From Larix kaempferi (Eukaryota; Streptophyta; Pinopsida; Pinales; Pinaceae): a stretch of 64,000 nucleotides of DNA. The notes under the pieces are model-generated. The model worked only from the letters and a program-made list of their open reading frames with translations. It was not told where the DNA came from and ran no database searches. The DNA lies in contig BSBM01000637.1 in NCBI GenBank assembly GCA_027924585.1, positions 3,534,001 to 3,598,000 on the forward strand, read 5' to 3'. Position numbers and translations under genes: made by a program. Positions 11,017 through 23,129 of the stretch are shown here, piece after piece (position 1 is the first letter of the stretch; every line of letters begins with the position of its first letter).

Positions 11017-11060
11017 GTATCAGGATGATAATCCATGGCCGTGGACAAGTTTTGCGATAA

Positions 11061-11940
11061 GCATATAATCTTGTCTTGGGATATTTGCAGATACTCTTGC
11101 GAGTTTTTTCCTATGGCATGTAATAGTTCCTTGGGAGATCTGGAAAATGCTCTTTCGAGATTTTGCTTGGGAGGACATATAATCTTTCCCTGGGAGATTT
11201 GCAGATACTCTTGCGAGGTTTTTCCTATGGCATATAATAGCTCCCTGGGAGATCTAGCAAATTCTCTTTTGAGGTTTTTTCCTGTGGCATATAATATTTA
11301 CCTGGGAGATACAATAGGTTGAGCACTAAGCTCGTAATCAGTCCTGGGATGCTCTTTCGAGGTTTTGCTAGACCACTTGTAATCAGTTCTGGATAGGGTA
11401 ATTTTTAGGGGTGAAATTTCGCTAATTGGCTATTTTTAAGGGATTTTTTCAAAAAAAAAATTCGCTATTTGGTCATTTGTAGTCTCTAATATCACCTATA
11501 TTTACATAAAATATGTTTTTTTATCATAATATTTGCCAAAATTTACATATTTCAATAGTAAATGGTAGGTTTCATATTTAATATTCACCTAACTATCTAT
11601 ATATATGTTTTTTTAAATCGAAAATAATCACCTAGAATACTATATTTAAGTATAATATTAGAATCCTTAAAAAATACCCTTGTCCCGGAGATCCGATAGG
11701 TTGTGCTAGGCATGTAAAAGTCCTTGGATGCTCTTTAGAGTTCTTGTTGGTTGTGCTATGCACATAAACATTCCTTGGACACTCTTTTAAGGTTTTGTGG
11801 TGGTCACATGTAATGTTTCCCTAAGAGATCCAATAGGTTGAGCAGTAAGCTCGTAATCAGTCCTGGGATGCTCTTTCGAGGTTTTGTTGATGCATGTAAT
11901 CAGTCTTGAATATTCCATAGGATGGTCGCTCGCAGAGATG
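11061..11940 (+). repeat. C2 tail tandem repeats (55-59 bp, then longer units)
   Basis: Units start at 11061, 11116, 11174, 11230 and 11287, each of the form catrtaat..cctgggagat..ctcttgcgaggtttt. Longer units follow that contain gataggttgagc and gtaatcagtcctgggatgctctttcgaggttttg. The order and unit lengths parallel C1 at 32275-32790. A MITE interrupts at 11394-11681. Confidence 0.85.
11394..11681. mobile_element. hAT-like MITE, 288 bp
   Basis: An AT-rich block breaking the C2 repeat. The left end reads TAGGGTAATTTTTAGG; the complement of the right end reads AAGGGTATTTTTTAAGG, giving imperfect terminal inverted repeats with the T/AAGGG start common in hAT elements. The flanking 8-mers GTTCTGGA (11386-11393) and GTCCCGGA (11682-11689) look like a target duplication with two mismatches. 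It has no coding capacity. Confidence 0.5.
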
Positions 11941-12166
11941 ATGAAGACCTATAGGAGTCTAGGCCTACAACCAACATGAAAAAGGGCTAGCTCTGTAGAA
12001 ATTCCTATGACTAGAAGAATTGAGAGATAGCCTAGTGATCGAGATGATGGGTATAGCAGCAGTGAAGATGATGCTCCATGATCCAGTGACGATGATCCAA
12101 CTCCAGAATTGAAGACTTGTGCCGATATGTATTGATGACCTGTGTCAAGAGAATACCTTCCTAGTT

Positions 12167-12175
12167 AAGAGGGAG
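12167..12175 (+). other. C2 polypurine tract
   Basis: AAGAGGGAG directly abuts the LTR start TGTTGATG. The same string precedes the C1 3' LTR (33114-33122). It primes plus-strand DNA synthesis. Confidence 0.85.
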
Positions 12176-12756
12176 TGTTGATGTATTTGTAACTTCGAAA
12201 GGTATTCTCCTACGTATTACACTTGTACTTTATTATATTCCTGATGGAGATGTATTATTCCTCCAATCAGAAGTGTCTTCATTTGTATTTGTAAGTGTCG
12301 CAAGTATTATTGTAAGTGTGGAAACTTATATTTGATGGGTTATTAGACAACTAGTGTGGGGTCGGCCCTGTATGAGTGATGTGGATGGGTTATTAGGCTT
12401 CCTTAGGAAGTCAGCCCTATTAGGATTATAGGAAAGTTAAGTTGTGTATAAATAGAGAGTGAGTGCCTCTCATTCTATTCATTCACTCACTCATCCAACT
12501 CACGTAGTTGAGAGAGAGGAGTGCACACAAGTGGAGGAGAAGTAGCTACTGGAGTCATCTATCTTTTGGGGATTGATCTTTGTGATCTTTGTAATGGGGG
12601 TTATTATATCTTTGAAGAAGTTGTGGGGTTTTTCACCTTCTTGGTTTTCCCCAAGGAAACTCTGTGTCTCTTGTGTTTATGATTGTTATGATGTGCATGT
12701 TATTCTCTTAGTACGATCCTAGATAATGTTTAAATGAAATTATCGAAAAATTAACA
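12176..12756 (+). mobile_element. C2 3' LTR (581 bp)
   Basis: Begins TGTTGATGTATTTG and ends AAAAATTAACA, the same ends as the C1 and C3 LTRs. A TATA box TATAAATA is at 12447-12454, overlapping a weak inverted repeat (about 12450-12479). Shared blocks with C1 include ggaagtgtc, gatgggttattaga, and gtggggtttttcacctt near the 3' end. Confidence 0.9.
12447..12454 (+). promoter_or_regulatory. C2 LTR TATA box
   Basis: TATAAATAGAG, the string also found in the LTRs of C1 and C3 at the same relative place, just upstream of a CTCT-rich segment. Confidence 0.6.
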
Positions 12757-13139
12757 TAAAGAACACTTTAATTTTTCACTATAAATTTTCAATCCTTAAA
12801 AATAATCAAAAGAGAAGGAATTGAGATGTGTTATGAGTTTTTAGAGCACTTCCCTTCTTTGAATAATGATTTCTATGAGCTGATTATAGAAATAAAGTTC
12901 TTGTAACCATATTGCAACCCATAATGATTCAGATTTATTCAAAGCAAAATCATATATACAAGGAAAAATCATATGAAAATTTATCAAAAACTAGGGAAAG
13001 GAGAAGAGTGTTCCTCTTTTTCTTATTGACAAATTCTTATGAGTTGATCATAAGAATGAACTTCATGTGTCAATACAAAACAGCTTGTGAGAAATGACTC
13101 TTTTTTATTTAAAGAAACATAAATATATTTACATATATA
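12757..13139 (-). repeat. G3 3' non-coding end with diverged duplication
   Basis: Sequence after the G3 pol end, cut by the C2 LTR. It contains at least two diverged copies of one segment of about 170-190 bp: each copy has a gagctgat/gagttgat block, a cattta/ttattt AT-rich stretch and an aaaactaggga/aagaactagga block followed by gagaag. The second runs into the pol C-terminus. No ORF or LTR is seen. Confidence 0.5.
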
Positions 13140-14331
13140 CAAATGAAGATAACCCAAAAAATAAATCAAGAACTAGGAGAAGGAGGAATGACTTCCCCTT
13201 CAACCAGCTCCATCTCATTCTGTTGTAAGACATCCTACATAAAATATTGTTTAAAAATTGGTTTATGATAGAGTCTCAATCTATGTACATTTACAACAAA
13301 AGAAACTTGTGAATCATCAATTGTTTTAATTTCTACAGATCCAGTGTCAAAAGCTGTAACTATTTCATATGGACCCATCCAACGGGTAGTCAACTTCCCT
13401 TTAAAACTTTTATACCTTGAATCAAAGAGTAATGCCCAATCTCCAGTCTTGAACTATTTCTGTTTGATATATTTGTCATGCCACTTATTGTATTGGTTCT
13501 GTACTAGAATTGTTTGTTGAATTGCATATTGTCTTATTTCGTCTAATTCATTGATTTGTAAAATTCATTGTTTTGTGCTTCCTCTAGATCCATCCCTAAT
13601 TGTGCAGCCATACGAAAGGTTCTTACTTGAAATTTAGTGGGTAGAAGAACTTGTTTACCATAAACAAGTTCATAGGGTGTGTGGCCAGTAGTATTCCTCC
13701 ATTTTATTCGATAAGCCCACAAGGCCTCTGGAATCCTATCTACCCAGTCTTTGTGGTGTAGCAGAATAGTCTTGGTCAGGATGGCCTCTAATACCTTATT
13801 TGTAGATTCTACCTAAACATTGGCTTGCAGGTGATATGGTGAATATTTACAATGTCTAATGCCATATTTTTCAGGAAGTTCCTTCATTAACTTGGAGGTA
13901 AGCTGAGATCCCTGATCAGTGAAAATTTCCCTAGGTACACCAAATCGGGTAAATATTTATTCATATATAAACTCCACCAAATATTTTTCTATAGTTCGGA
14001 ATAAAGCTTTAGCTTCCACCCATTTAGTGACATAGTCTATACAAACTAGGATATACTTATTTTTGCGAGACATAGGGGAAATTGGTCCTACAAAATCCAG
14101 AGCCCATTTTTCAAAAGGCTCAATCATAACCTGGGGCTGTAAGGCCATCTCATCGGATGGCATAGGTCTACCCATTCTTTGACAACTATAACATCCGTTG
14201 AAATACTTGGCATCATCTTTGAAGGTGCTTGGCAAGTAATATCCATAGTGAAACACTTTGTATGCTATTTTTTTGTAAGAAAAGTGCCCACCACATGGTC
14301 CACCATGACATGCATGGAGGATCTCTACCAT
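13140..14331 (-). pseudogene. G3 integrase
   Basis: Zinc motif [11 protein letters not shown] and CYSCQ (14331-14170), core Asp in ALDFVGPIS and VCIDYVTKW, second Asp in FTDQGSQ (about 13905), then a frame with VESTNKVLEAILTKT in which the preceding residues (QANV, stop) show damage next to the catalytic Glu. The C-terminal part continues through ALWAYRIKWRNTTGH and a GKLTTRWMGPYEI motif to HRLRLYHKP near 13220. Several TAG/TAA codons. Close counterpart: G5 integrase, 57900-58945. Confidence 0.85.
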
Positions 14332-14349
14332 CTCATCCTCTCGTACACA

Positions 14350-15690
14350 TCATCTAATAATAATATCAAGGCCAGTACGAAAAATATCATTGTCAACCCA
14401 AGAGTAATTAGAACTCTGGACTATGATCTGACGTTTCTCAGGTGGGGAGAGATGGTTTGGTAACTTTCCAGTTGCTAAATAATTGTCTATGTCTACAAAC
14501 CATGTGGTTTGAACAGACACAACAAACAAATGTTCATCAAGAAAGATATCATCGACGAGACTAGCACTATTGTCAAGTTGAACACAAGAGAGAAAATCTG
14601 CTACCAAATTTTATTGACCGGGACGATCGACAACAATGATGTTGAATTATTAGAGTAAAAGAAGCCACCGAGTCACCCTACCATTGGTGATTGGTTTTTT
14701 CATTATAAATCTAATGGCAGAGTCGTCTGTGTGTACAAAAACTTCATGGCCTATGATGTAGTGACGAAATTTATTGAGAGCATAGACTACTGCCATAAAG
14801 TATTTTTGAGTAACAGTGTATTTTGATTCTATAGGAGTCAAATTCTTGCTAGCAAACTAAATGACATATGATGCTTGGCCTTCCTTTTGACCTAAGACTC
14901 CTCCTATGGCCATGTCAGAGGCATCAGTGGATATATGAAAAGGAAGGGACCAATTGGGACCCCTAAGTATTGGTGCCACTGATAGCTTTTCCTTTAAGGT
15001 CTCAAAAGCATGCTGACAAGGTTCAGTCCATTGAAAATCTGTATCTTTCATGAGTAATTTGAACATAGGTGCAGCTACTTTGGTAAAGTTTTCAATAAAA
15101 CGTCTATAGTAGCCTGCATGGCCAAGAAAGCTCCTCACCTCCTTTTGAGTTTTTGGAGAAGGGATATTGACAACTATTTCTATCTTGGTGGGATCCACCT
15201 TGATTCCTTGAAAAGAGACATGATGTCCAGAAACTATACCCTCGGTTAGTGACATCTTGCATTTCTAATGACTAAGGGCTAGATTTGTCTCTTCGCACTG
15301 AATAAGAACTGTTTCAAGGTTATCAAGGGCTTTTTGAAAGGTATTACCATATACCCTGGAATCGTCGATGTATACTTCTACACAGTCATGTATAAGGTCA
15401 GTAACAATTCCTAAGACTGCACGTTGGAAAGTGGAAGGTGCATTACATAGGCCAAAAGGGAAAACTCTATAGGCATATGTTCCCCAAGAACACGTAAAGG
15501 TGGTCTTGTCTTGATCCTCAGGTGCTATCAAGATTTGGTTGTATCCACTATACCCATTGAGGGAAGAAAAGTATTGTTTCCCAGATAAGGTATCTAACAC
15601 CTGTTCAATGAATGGTAAAGGGAAATAATCCTTAAGAGTGGCCTTGTTCAACTCTTGAAAGTCAACACAGATATGCCATTACCCTGTAAC
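14350..15690 (-). pseudogene. G3 reverse transcriptase and RNase H
   Basis: RT: NKATLKDYFPLPFIEQVLD at 15651, motif A reads YFSSLNGYSGYNQ so the catalytic Asp is Asn, then PFGLCNAPSTFQRA and intact YIDD at 15361-15372. A frameshift follows near 15260; the 15255-14857 frame carries the thumb and [17 protein letters not shown], and ends in RNase H start [11 protein letters not shown]. The 14841-14650 frame has the RNase H Glu region and HTDDSAIRF. A connection segment (14607-14350) joins integrase. Confidence 0.88.
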
Positions 15691-16700
15691 TTTCTTTGGA
15701 ACTACTACCAAAGGAGACACCCACTTGTTGTTAGAAATTGGGTAGATGAAACTAGCATTGAGGAGTTTTTGTAATTCATGTTTAACTATATCCTTTAGGG
15801 ATGGATTCATTCTTCTATGAGGCTTCAATACAAGCAGTATGTTTGAATCTCTGTAAATATGGTGAATACAAGTATCTGGTTGTATACCCTTCATATCGGT
15901 GTATTCCCATGCGAATGCTCCAGTTTGAATTTTAAGAATTTTTAGTAATTGTTCTTGTTGATTCTCATCTAAACCTACGTTTATGTGTAGAAAATTTTTA
16001 GGACTGGCCTCACAAGGTATGGTATAGGATCCTATATGCTCTTCAATTGCAAAGACACAAGGTGTATTTGTAAATGTGGAGAGGATCATGTTCTCTTGAA
16101 ATTCATCTCCAAAAATTTGATCAAGTTGGGAAAAGGACTGAGGAAAGTTTATACATGTTGTGGAAGAGAGAAATTGATCCAACACATTTTCACTGGTTTG
16201 TTCTTGAAGTTCCTAGGAGTAGTCACTAACAAGTGAAATTTCTTCCAAATTTTCATCCCTGAAAGGGAAATCTAACCAAAATAAGTTTTCGGTTAGTGGT
16301 TGTACTGGTGGGTATAAGGCAAGTTTTCGTGCAGATAACCAATCAGAGATGATCATCTCTCCATCCCTACATCCTATAAATGCATTGGCAGTGGCTAGCC
16401 ATGGTCTTCCCAAAATAATAGTGTGTCCCTTAGAAGGATCCTTTGATTGTATGACCATAAAGTCCACGGTATATTCCCAGGAAGCCACTGATACAATGAT
16501 ATCATCTAGGACTCCAGCAAGCTATACCATAGTGCGGTCTGCTAATTCTAGCATTGTTGGGGTATGACAAAGAAACTATCCTAACTGTAAGGTTTCCAAA
16601 ACCATGGTGGTCATTAGGTTAATAGTAGCCCCTACATCAATAAGTGTGTTTCCTATATCAATGTTATTGATAATAACAGTTACCACATGGTTTCCTGGAT
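15679..16700 (-). pseudogene. G3 protease and pre-RT linker
   Basis: The protease C-terminal landmark GHTIILGRPWLATANAFIG is at 16430-16370 and the frame starts at 16488 with VSVASWEYTVDF-type sequence; the active-site Asp region (IDVGATINLMTT) lies upstream at about 16640-16600, across stop codons. The second frame (16185-15679) is the linker to RT and ends in KWVSPLVVVPKKVTG. Compare the G5 protease, 55600-55830. Confidence 0.75.
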
Positions 16701-16779
16701 TTGTATATTTTGGACATCTAGGTTGATCTGCTATGTGATTAGACATTTCACTTATGACATGAAGTGTAAGACAGTCTTT

Positions 16780-18840
16780 CTATTTCTTACCTGGTCTTTT
16801 AATACAGAGTTCCTTTATCACTTTACTATAAATTGGTATGTCTTTAATGGCTTGTAATAAAGGGATATTGATACAAATATTTTTCAATTCGTTAATAATA
16901 TCATACACTAAATGAATTGCAGGTTTCTCTATTGCTGGACGCTCCGGATATGGGGGTACCTTTTCTCCCAGAGTTGCTTCTTTCTGAGGGTGGTCATGTG
17001 TTGAAACTTTTGGAATAACTACATTTTCAAAAATGGAATCATTCAAGATTTCACTAGGCATGTCTTCTTCTTCATTCTCTTCACGAATGACAACTGATGA
17101 TTTGGGTTGATCTTGCAGAACTCTTCTAGGCCGCAATTGAATTTCATGCACTGGTGCCATCGAAATGACATAAGATGGAAGAGGTTGCAACCCAATGCTG
17201 TTAAGAGCTTGAGTTGTTTTATTGTTAAGGTTTGGTATCGGTTGTGTAGGTAATATTGTGGGTCTTGGTGGATTCATATTCTGGAAATGGTGGGGTTGAT
17301 GTGTGATAGGGGGTAGTGAAGGAGGCACAAATACAGGAAAGAGTTGTTGGATATTAGGTGGGTAAGCATAGTTAGGCATAGGAGTAGGTGGAGATTGAAA
17401 ATATGCTTGTCCCCTCCATCCTTGTGACCATTGTTTATGCTGATCATTTTGAGGAGGATACTGAGGTGGCCAGTTTTTCCAATTCGAGGTGTTCCATTGT
17501 TGAGGTGGCTGGTAAGGATGATAATAGGGTGGGAACTATAATGATGGATCCTGATATAATGGTTGGTCTCTAGGTTTCCAAGGCCTCCTAGATGTTTCAC
17601 CAAAATTCCTACCTTTATATATGGCTTGTAACCTAGGCAACGATGGACAGTTTTCAATTGGGTGATCTTCTGTGCAAAGGTGGCATACTGAAACATTATT
17701 CAATGGGCATTCCCGTTGGGGATGTTTAGTCCTGCGTCTAGGACAAAAACTGCTCATTGCTGCATGCTCTTCCTCTTGTCTCTTCTTAGCTTGTAATGTA
17801 TCTAATTGGAAACCCATTGCTCCTAAGATATCTTTTTTGAAGTTTTTTAATAGGTTTCCCAATTCTACCCCTGTAACTCCACCAACACTAGAGGTATTTC
17901 CTTTCATATTTCTATTATAAGATTCCTGATAGCGCTTCCCACTTTTTCCTCTACTTCTAGAGTAATTCCTACACATCACACAAATTTTTGCAAATGTTTT
18001 CCAAGAGACATCCACATATTCCATGAGGTTAACGTTTTCTAAAAAGTCTTTTGAAATTCCCTTAAGGAAGAGAATCCTTACTGCATCTTCTCAAAGGTCA
18101 CTATATTTTGATTTATGTAATACATAGTTGAATCTTTCGAGATAATCTTCTAGGCTCTCATATTCAAGTTGTTGTATCTTTAAAAGTTCATTTCAAGAGT
18201 CCTTAGGTTTACAATAATCTTGATATTTCCGTAGAAATGTAGTCTTCATGTCTTCCCAAGTTCTAATGCTAGATTCTCTTTACCCCATGAACCATCTTAG
18301 AGTGGAATCTTTTAGTGTGGCAAGGAATTTTTTTAACTTTTGGCCATCTTGTAGGTAATTATACCTTCTACACAAAATGTCAAACTCGAATAGAAATGTA
18401 TCTGGATCCTCACTACTCTTCCCAGGAAAGGTAGGTAGTGAGGAGGGAGGGATGTTTTTCATGGTCACATCTTGTGCAGTATCTAAAATAAAAACCCAAA
18501 AGTACCTTCTCTTCGAATTTCCCCCTCTTCTTCATCTTTTCGAACATGATCTTCATGTTCATTCTCCATGTAGACTTGATTTCCAAAGAGAGTAAACCTA
18601 GGTGGTTCCTTTCTTGGTGAATATGGGATGTCCCAACGTTCTTTTTCAGGGAAAATATTCCTCTGATGAGAAGAGTTGTCAGCTGCGTGAGACTCCAACT
18701 CTACAGGGATTGTAGGTCCTATAGTTGATGTTTCTATCTATGAAACAACTATATTTGTGGATTTTTCAAAAAGAGTGTCTATCTGTGCAGGATCAACAAA
18801 ATCTACCAAATTTGGATCCCCTATTAGTGAGAAGGTTGGA
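16780..18840 (-). pseudogene. G3 gag
   Basis: In order: a charged N-terminal part (18698-18483, with SPRKEPPRFTLFG), capsid (18468-18280: PPSSLPTFPGKSSEDPDTFL, LATLKDSTLRWFMG), and a second capsid frame with two Cys-rich motifs, CPRRRTKHPQREC (first Cys-Cys pair damaged) and CHLCTEDHPIENC (18024-17536), then a Pro/Gln/Tyr-rich and acidic tail ending ELCIKRPGKK at 16780. The first 150 or so residues present in G5 (53061 onward) are not recognisable here, and the leader with the primer site is also missing. Confidence 0.8.
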
Positions 18841-20891
18841 CCAATTGCAAGTGAATTTGAACATCGTAAACTACTTTTTATCCATAAGCAAATGACACTT
18901 AATATCTAGGTACAAAACTTAGAATGAAGTACTACTTATCAAAACACAAATTAATTTATCTCTAATGACTATTCAACACCTATATATCAAACTTATAAAT
19001 GCTTATCAACTATCAAGACTTCAAACTATTTCATGAGAAGAAAACTAAACTTGGAGTTCAAGCAGACTTAAGTACAAAACAAGAATTCGAATGACTGAAA
19101 ACAATCTCAATTTGTAAGCAAACATACAGTATAAAACAAAACTTCTACTATGCTCATTCGACAGTAAATCAAACCATAACCTAAGGTATGTTACTCAATC
19201 ATGGAAGTATAATGCAAACTGACCTATAATTGCAAAGAAAACCTATACTTAACTGACGCTGATTTTAATAATAACAATAACGTAAGCTACTGCATCTACA
19301 GTAAATTCAAAGAAGATTTACTAAGTTTCAATTGAAAGTGAATTATATCCTATTACACCTATTGAGATAAAATGATTGAACTAACAATGGAACTAGCAAA
19401 GTCTGAAATAATACATGCTATGCAAATAGAGATGAAAGACTAATTATAAATTCAAATGCAAAATGGAATGAAATTCTGAACCTACTTGTAATCACTGAAA
19501 TGTAATGAATTATGATAACATATTAAGAAAATTTATGCTATTCTAGGTTCTAGGTATAAAAACAAATGAAAGTAGATCATAAACTACTGAAAACATTATC
19601 CAAAACACAACTACACTGCTTCTATTTAAACCAGACTTATTTCCTAGTTACACAGTAAAAATGGAGTCTAAGTATAAATGAAATTCATCATAATTAGAAC
19701 TGAAATAATTGATCTATGTATGAATATGAAATTAAATATGAAATGGTAAATATGGATTTGAATCCCAACTAGTTGCAGTACACAATAAAATGTTGGAAAA
19801 TTAACCTATACCGTAGAGAACTATTTCTGCATAAACAAAATACTAGAAATTCTGGAAATGCATTAAAAGTATGTCTAAGTGCGAATGGAATGCTGAAAGA
19901 CAATCTGAATGACGGTGCGAACGACTAACCGTATGAATTATGAAGATGCAAATTACATGAAAACAAGAGAAAATTACGTTTTATGAACAACTGAACATCA
20001 TCTACAGGAAAACGAAATACATACACATCAAAACTAGAATTACTTATTTGCAAAAACGAAGAGAAATCATTGGATATGCACAAATGGAACCTCTGGATGT
20101 TGAGGGGCCCTTCTCAAGCAATAGGGGTTTGTTCCTAACTTAGATCAGTCACCAACCATTAAGAAAAAAGTGAAATAACATCAATAACTGAGCAGAGTTT
20201 CTATTAAAAATCAGATTCAAAGCTTATACAATGTTTTTTTGTATCTTCTTCCCAACCCTGGTCATGTTTATATAATATTTACAAGGGAGAGAAGGTCGAC
20301 CCTTTCAGTGGTTGACCTCTCTAAAAATAGAGGATGTTTAATGCTGGAGAAACTGGCTCATTAAAACACACAAGCCATTTCCCTCAATTCGTGCATAGTG
20401 GTTCCTTGGACGTGGACAATATATGCTTTGGAGGCTTGGGCTAGTGGTGACGCGAATCTTCACCAACAGGAGCTCACAATCCATAAGTGCCAGGTGGGAA
20501 ACATAAACCACATCTTTGTTTCTGTCTTCAATGCTCTAGAATATGCTAACAAATGATTAATGGGGTGCGAACGAAGGTCTGAATGGACGTCTGAATGCAA
20601 ATGAGCGGCCAAATGCAAATGAGCCTCTAGATGGTCATCTGTATGAAAACCACAGCCTGAAAAATGAAAACTATGTGCCCAACAGGTCTAGAATTGTTAA
20701 TTTAACATCAACTAATCACAAAAAGATGATAATCAAGTGATATTCATGAAATATTTAAATATATTCATACCTGAGTCCGAATGGTGATCTGAATGGTGAG
20801 AAATATGACTTAATATACCAAAAATGGAAAAAATCATACCAGCATAACACGTTCAATGATTCAAAATTGATGGCAAAAATGGACATCAACA
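18841..20891 (-). mobile_element. G3 5' LTR (about 2 kb)
   Basis: Minus-strand start TGTTGATGTCCATTTTTGCC at 20891, matching the G5 LTR start at 50081. Shared blocks: AAGACAGAAAC.., GTCGACCTTCTCTCCC (near 20290), and GAAGGGCCCCTCAACAT/CATCAA..CCAGAGG (20095-20120 here, 51038-51063 in G5). TATA-like ATTATATAAAC at about 20266-20277. The inner 1.2 kb is AT-rich without ORFs and grades into gag without a recognisable primer site, so the inner boundary is uncertain. Confidence 0.7.
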
Positions 20892-20904
20892 ATGTTAGGG
20901 GTAT

Positions 20905-22740
20905 TGAAAAATAAAACTTATGATTTTTCTCTATTGATATCTAAAATGGAAGCCTTAGAGAAGATATTGATACACATCTTGATGGTTCTGGATTTTTTAA
21001 CTGAAGCATGTCCCATGAGTATCGTGTCAACCACAAATTGTTGGTGGGTATGTTTGTCTGCATGTGGGTGGATTTTGAGCCCTCTTAGTTCCCCATTGCT
21101 AACCATAGCTTTGATCAATCTGTTGAGTCCCTCTGTCATCATAAAAAAGAGGAAAGGTGAAAGAGGGTTCCCTTGGCATATGCCCAAGGATAGGATGAAG
21201 GTCTTGGTTGGGGATCCATTAAGAAAAATAGAGAAGAAATTTTAGGAAAACATGCTCATTACATAGTCTATCCAGTCTCTCTCAAAACCATAAGTTGCAA
21301 GCATCTCCCTCATATACTTCCAACTTATCTTGTCATAAGATTTGTAAATATCCAATTTTAACAACATCACTACGATTTTTGCATCTCTGAGGGAGCGTAT
21401 TAATTCATGAACAAGAATGACCCCATCCAGGATAAGTCTCCCCTCCATGAAACCATATTTATCGGGGGAAATTAAATAGGGGAGAGTGGGTTTCAGTCTA
21501 TTGGCCATAATCTTGGTAATAATTTTATAAATTACATTTCATAGGGAAATGAGTCTAAATTTACCTGGTGTGTCTGCGCCCTCAGCTTTGGGGATAAGGG
21601 TAATAAAAGTGGCGTTGAAGGCTCATAACACCCCTTTGTTTTGACAGGACTCTTCAACTATGTGCCACACATATTGTTTGATCATGTCCCAGAAGTGGTG
21701 AAAAAAATTGGTCATAAATCCATTAGCTCATCAACCCTTTACTTCTGCCATTTGTTGGAGGGCTTCCTCAAGTTCTGCAAGAGTAAATGGTTTCTTCAGG
21801 AGATCATTTTGTTCTCGGGATACAGTGGGGGGGATAAGTTGGGTGATCCCAGAAATATGATTAGATCGATTGGTGTGATCTTCCATCATCACATTCCCAA
21901 AGTAATATGTAAGTTCAACTTCCATTTATTCTCTAGTTTCCACATATTGTACAGATTCCTTTTTTACTCTACTTATCCTTGACTTTTGCTGGTTCTGGAT
22001 AAGTGAGTGATGAAATAATTTGGTATTTCTATTCCCTTCTTGAATCCATTTATTTCTAGATTTCTGTTTCTAGAATATCTCCTCCTATCTCTCCCGGGCT
22101 TGCAGTTTTTCGAGCATTACTTGTTCTTGTTTCTTTGGGTCTTCACTATATCCATTATTCATACCCTCCCTTTGGATGGGTTCCATATTTTATCTTAGGT
22201 TCATTTTGTCTTGAAATATGCTCCTGAATTCTTCTTTGTTCAATGTGCATATCTTGTCTTTTAAATATTTCATATTTTTTTCAAATTGGTACATTCTTGT
22301 CCCACTTGGGGGGATGAGATATTCCCACCATTGCTCGACCAATGATTTGAAGTCCTTTTGTTCCATCCAATTTTTTTTTAATCAGAATGGATTCCCTCCA
22401 CTTGATCCCATCCTATCCCAAAAGAGGCTAATTGGCCAATGATCAGAACCTGGTGATGGCATAAAAGAGGTAGTCAAATCACCACCTACAGTTGAAAGTT
22501 CTTATGAAATTAAGAATTTGTCCAGTCTGCAGGCCACATGATATCTTCCCCATTTTGTTATTCAACGTGAACCAACCATTCCCAGTTTCCATATCAAAAA
22601 GTTTACTAGTCTCAATGAAGTCTTTGAAAGATTCATGGGTCGGTCAAAGTACTCGTCTTGCCCATTTCTTTTCTTCTAGGGATGTGATCATACTAAAATA
22701 TCCTTCGATGATCCAATGCCTATCCCCAATCTAGTTTGAT
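20905..22740 (-). pseudogene. LINE ORF2 reverse transcriptase, 3'-truncated
   Basis: Non-LTR retrotransposon RT. Frame 21508-21242 has SPDKYGFMEGRLILDG, VHELIRSLRDAK, LKLDIYKSYDKISW (motif A Asp present). Frame 21187-20918 has GICQGNPLSPFLFFMMTEGL and LIKAMVSNGELRGLKIHPHA, then FVVDTILMG at about 21050, where a F-x-D-D box is expected; the first catalytic Asp is lost. Sequence stops at 20905 against the G3 LTR, so the thumb, 3' UTR and poly(A) are absent. Between 21520 and 22740 the EN-RT linker is broken by many stops. Confidence 0.88.
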
Positions 22741-22742
22741 GA

Positions 22743-23126
22743 CTAGGAGAGGGATTCCAGGAAGGTTGTTTTTTGAAGGTTGATACTTCGGCCATAGACA
22801 TTTGATATCACTCCCTTTATCCTGGAATCAAGGATTTCAAAGTCTATAAAAAGTGAAAACCGAGTTTCCCATAAACTTGTGAGGTCAACTTCGTCTGGCA
22901 ACCAAAGGATCGTTAATCCCACTGTAGAGCCTCGATATTCAATCACCATAGTATTACTACCTCTCCAAACCTTGATCCCTATTTCTTGCATCTTCTTCAT
23001 TCCACACTTTGTTTCTTGGAGAAAAACTATAACTCGTTTTTCCATTCTCATCTTATTCTTCAATATTTTTATTTTGTGTTGGTGGTTCACTCCGCGAATG
23101 TTCCATGTAATGACTTTCATTGACAA
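22743..23126 (-). pseudogene. LINE ORF2 APE-type endonuclease, N-terminus
   Basis: The open frame begins MSMKVITWNIRGVN, with the Asn-x-Arg-Gly of APE-type nucleases, then FLQETKC (catalytic Glu), and continues to SNVYGRS. It nicks target DNA to prime reverse transcription. The later His and Asp residues of the fold lie in broken sequence below 22743. It starts about 25 bp below the end of the ORF1 region, as in bicistronic plant LINEs. Confidence 0.85.
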
Positions 23127-23129
23127 CCT

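Larger units (their letters stand above)
9379..12756 (+). mobile_element. C2 Ty1/copia element, 3' portion only
   Basis: RNase H stub, 2.5-kb repeat-rich tail, polypurine tract and 3' LTR, in the same order as in C1. Two later insertions sit inside the tail: a solo LTR at 10033-11011 and a MITE at 11394-11681. Removing both leaves a tail of about 1.2 kb, comparable to the 1.5 kb of C1. Confidence 0.85.
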
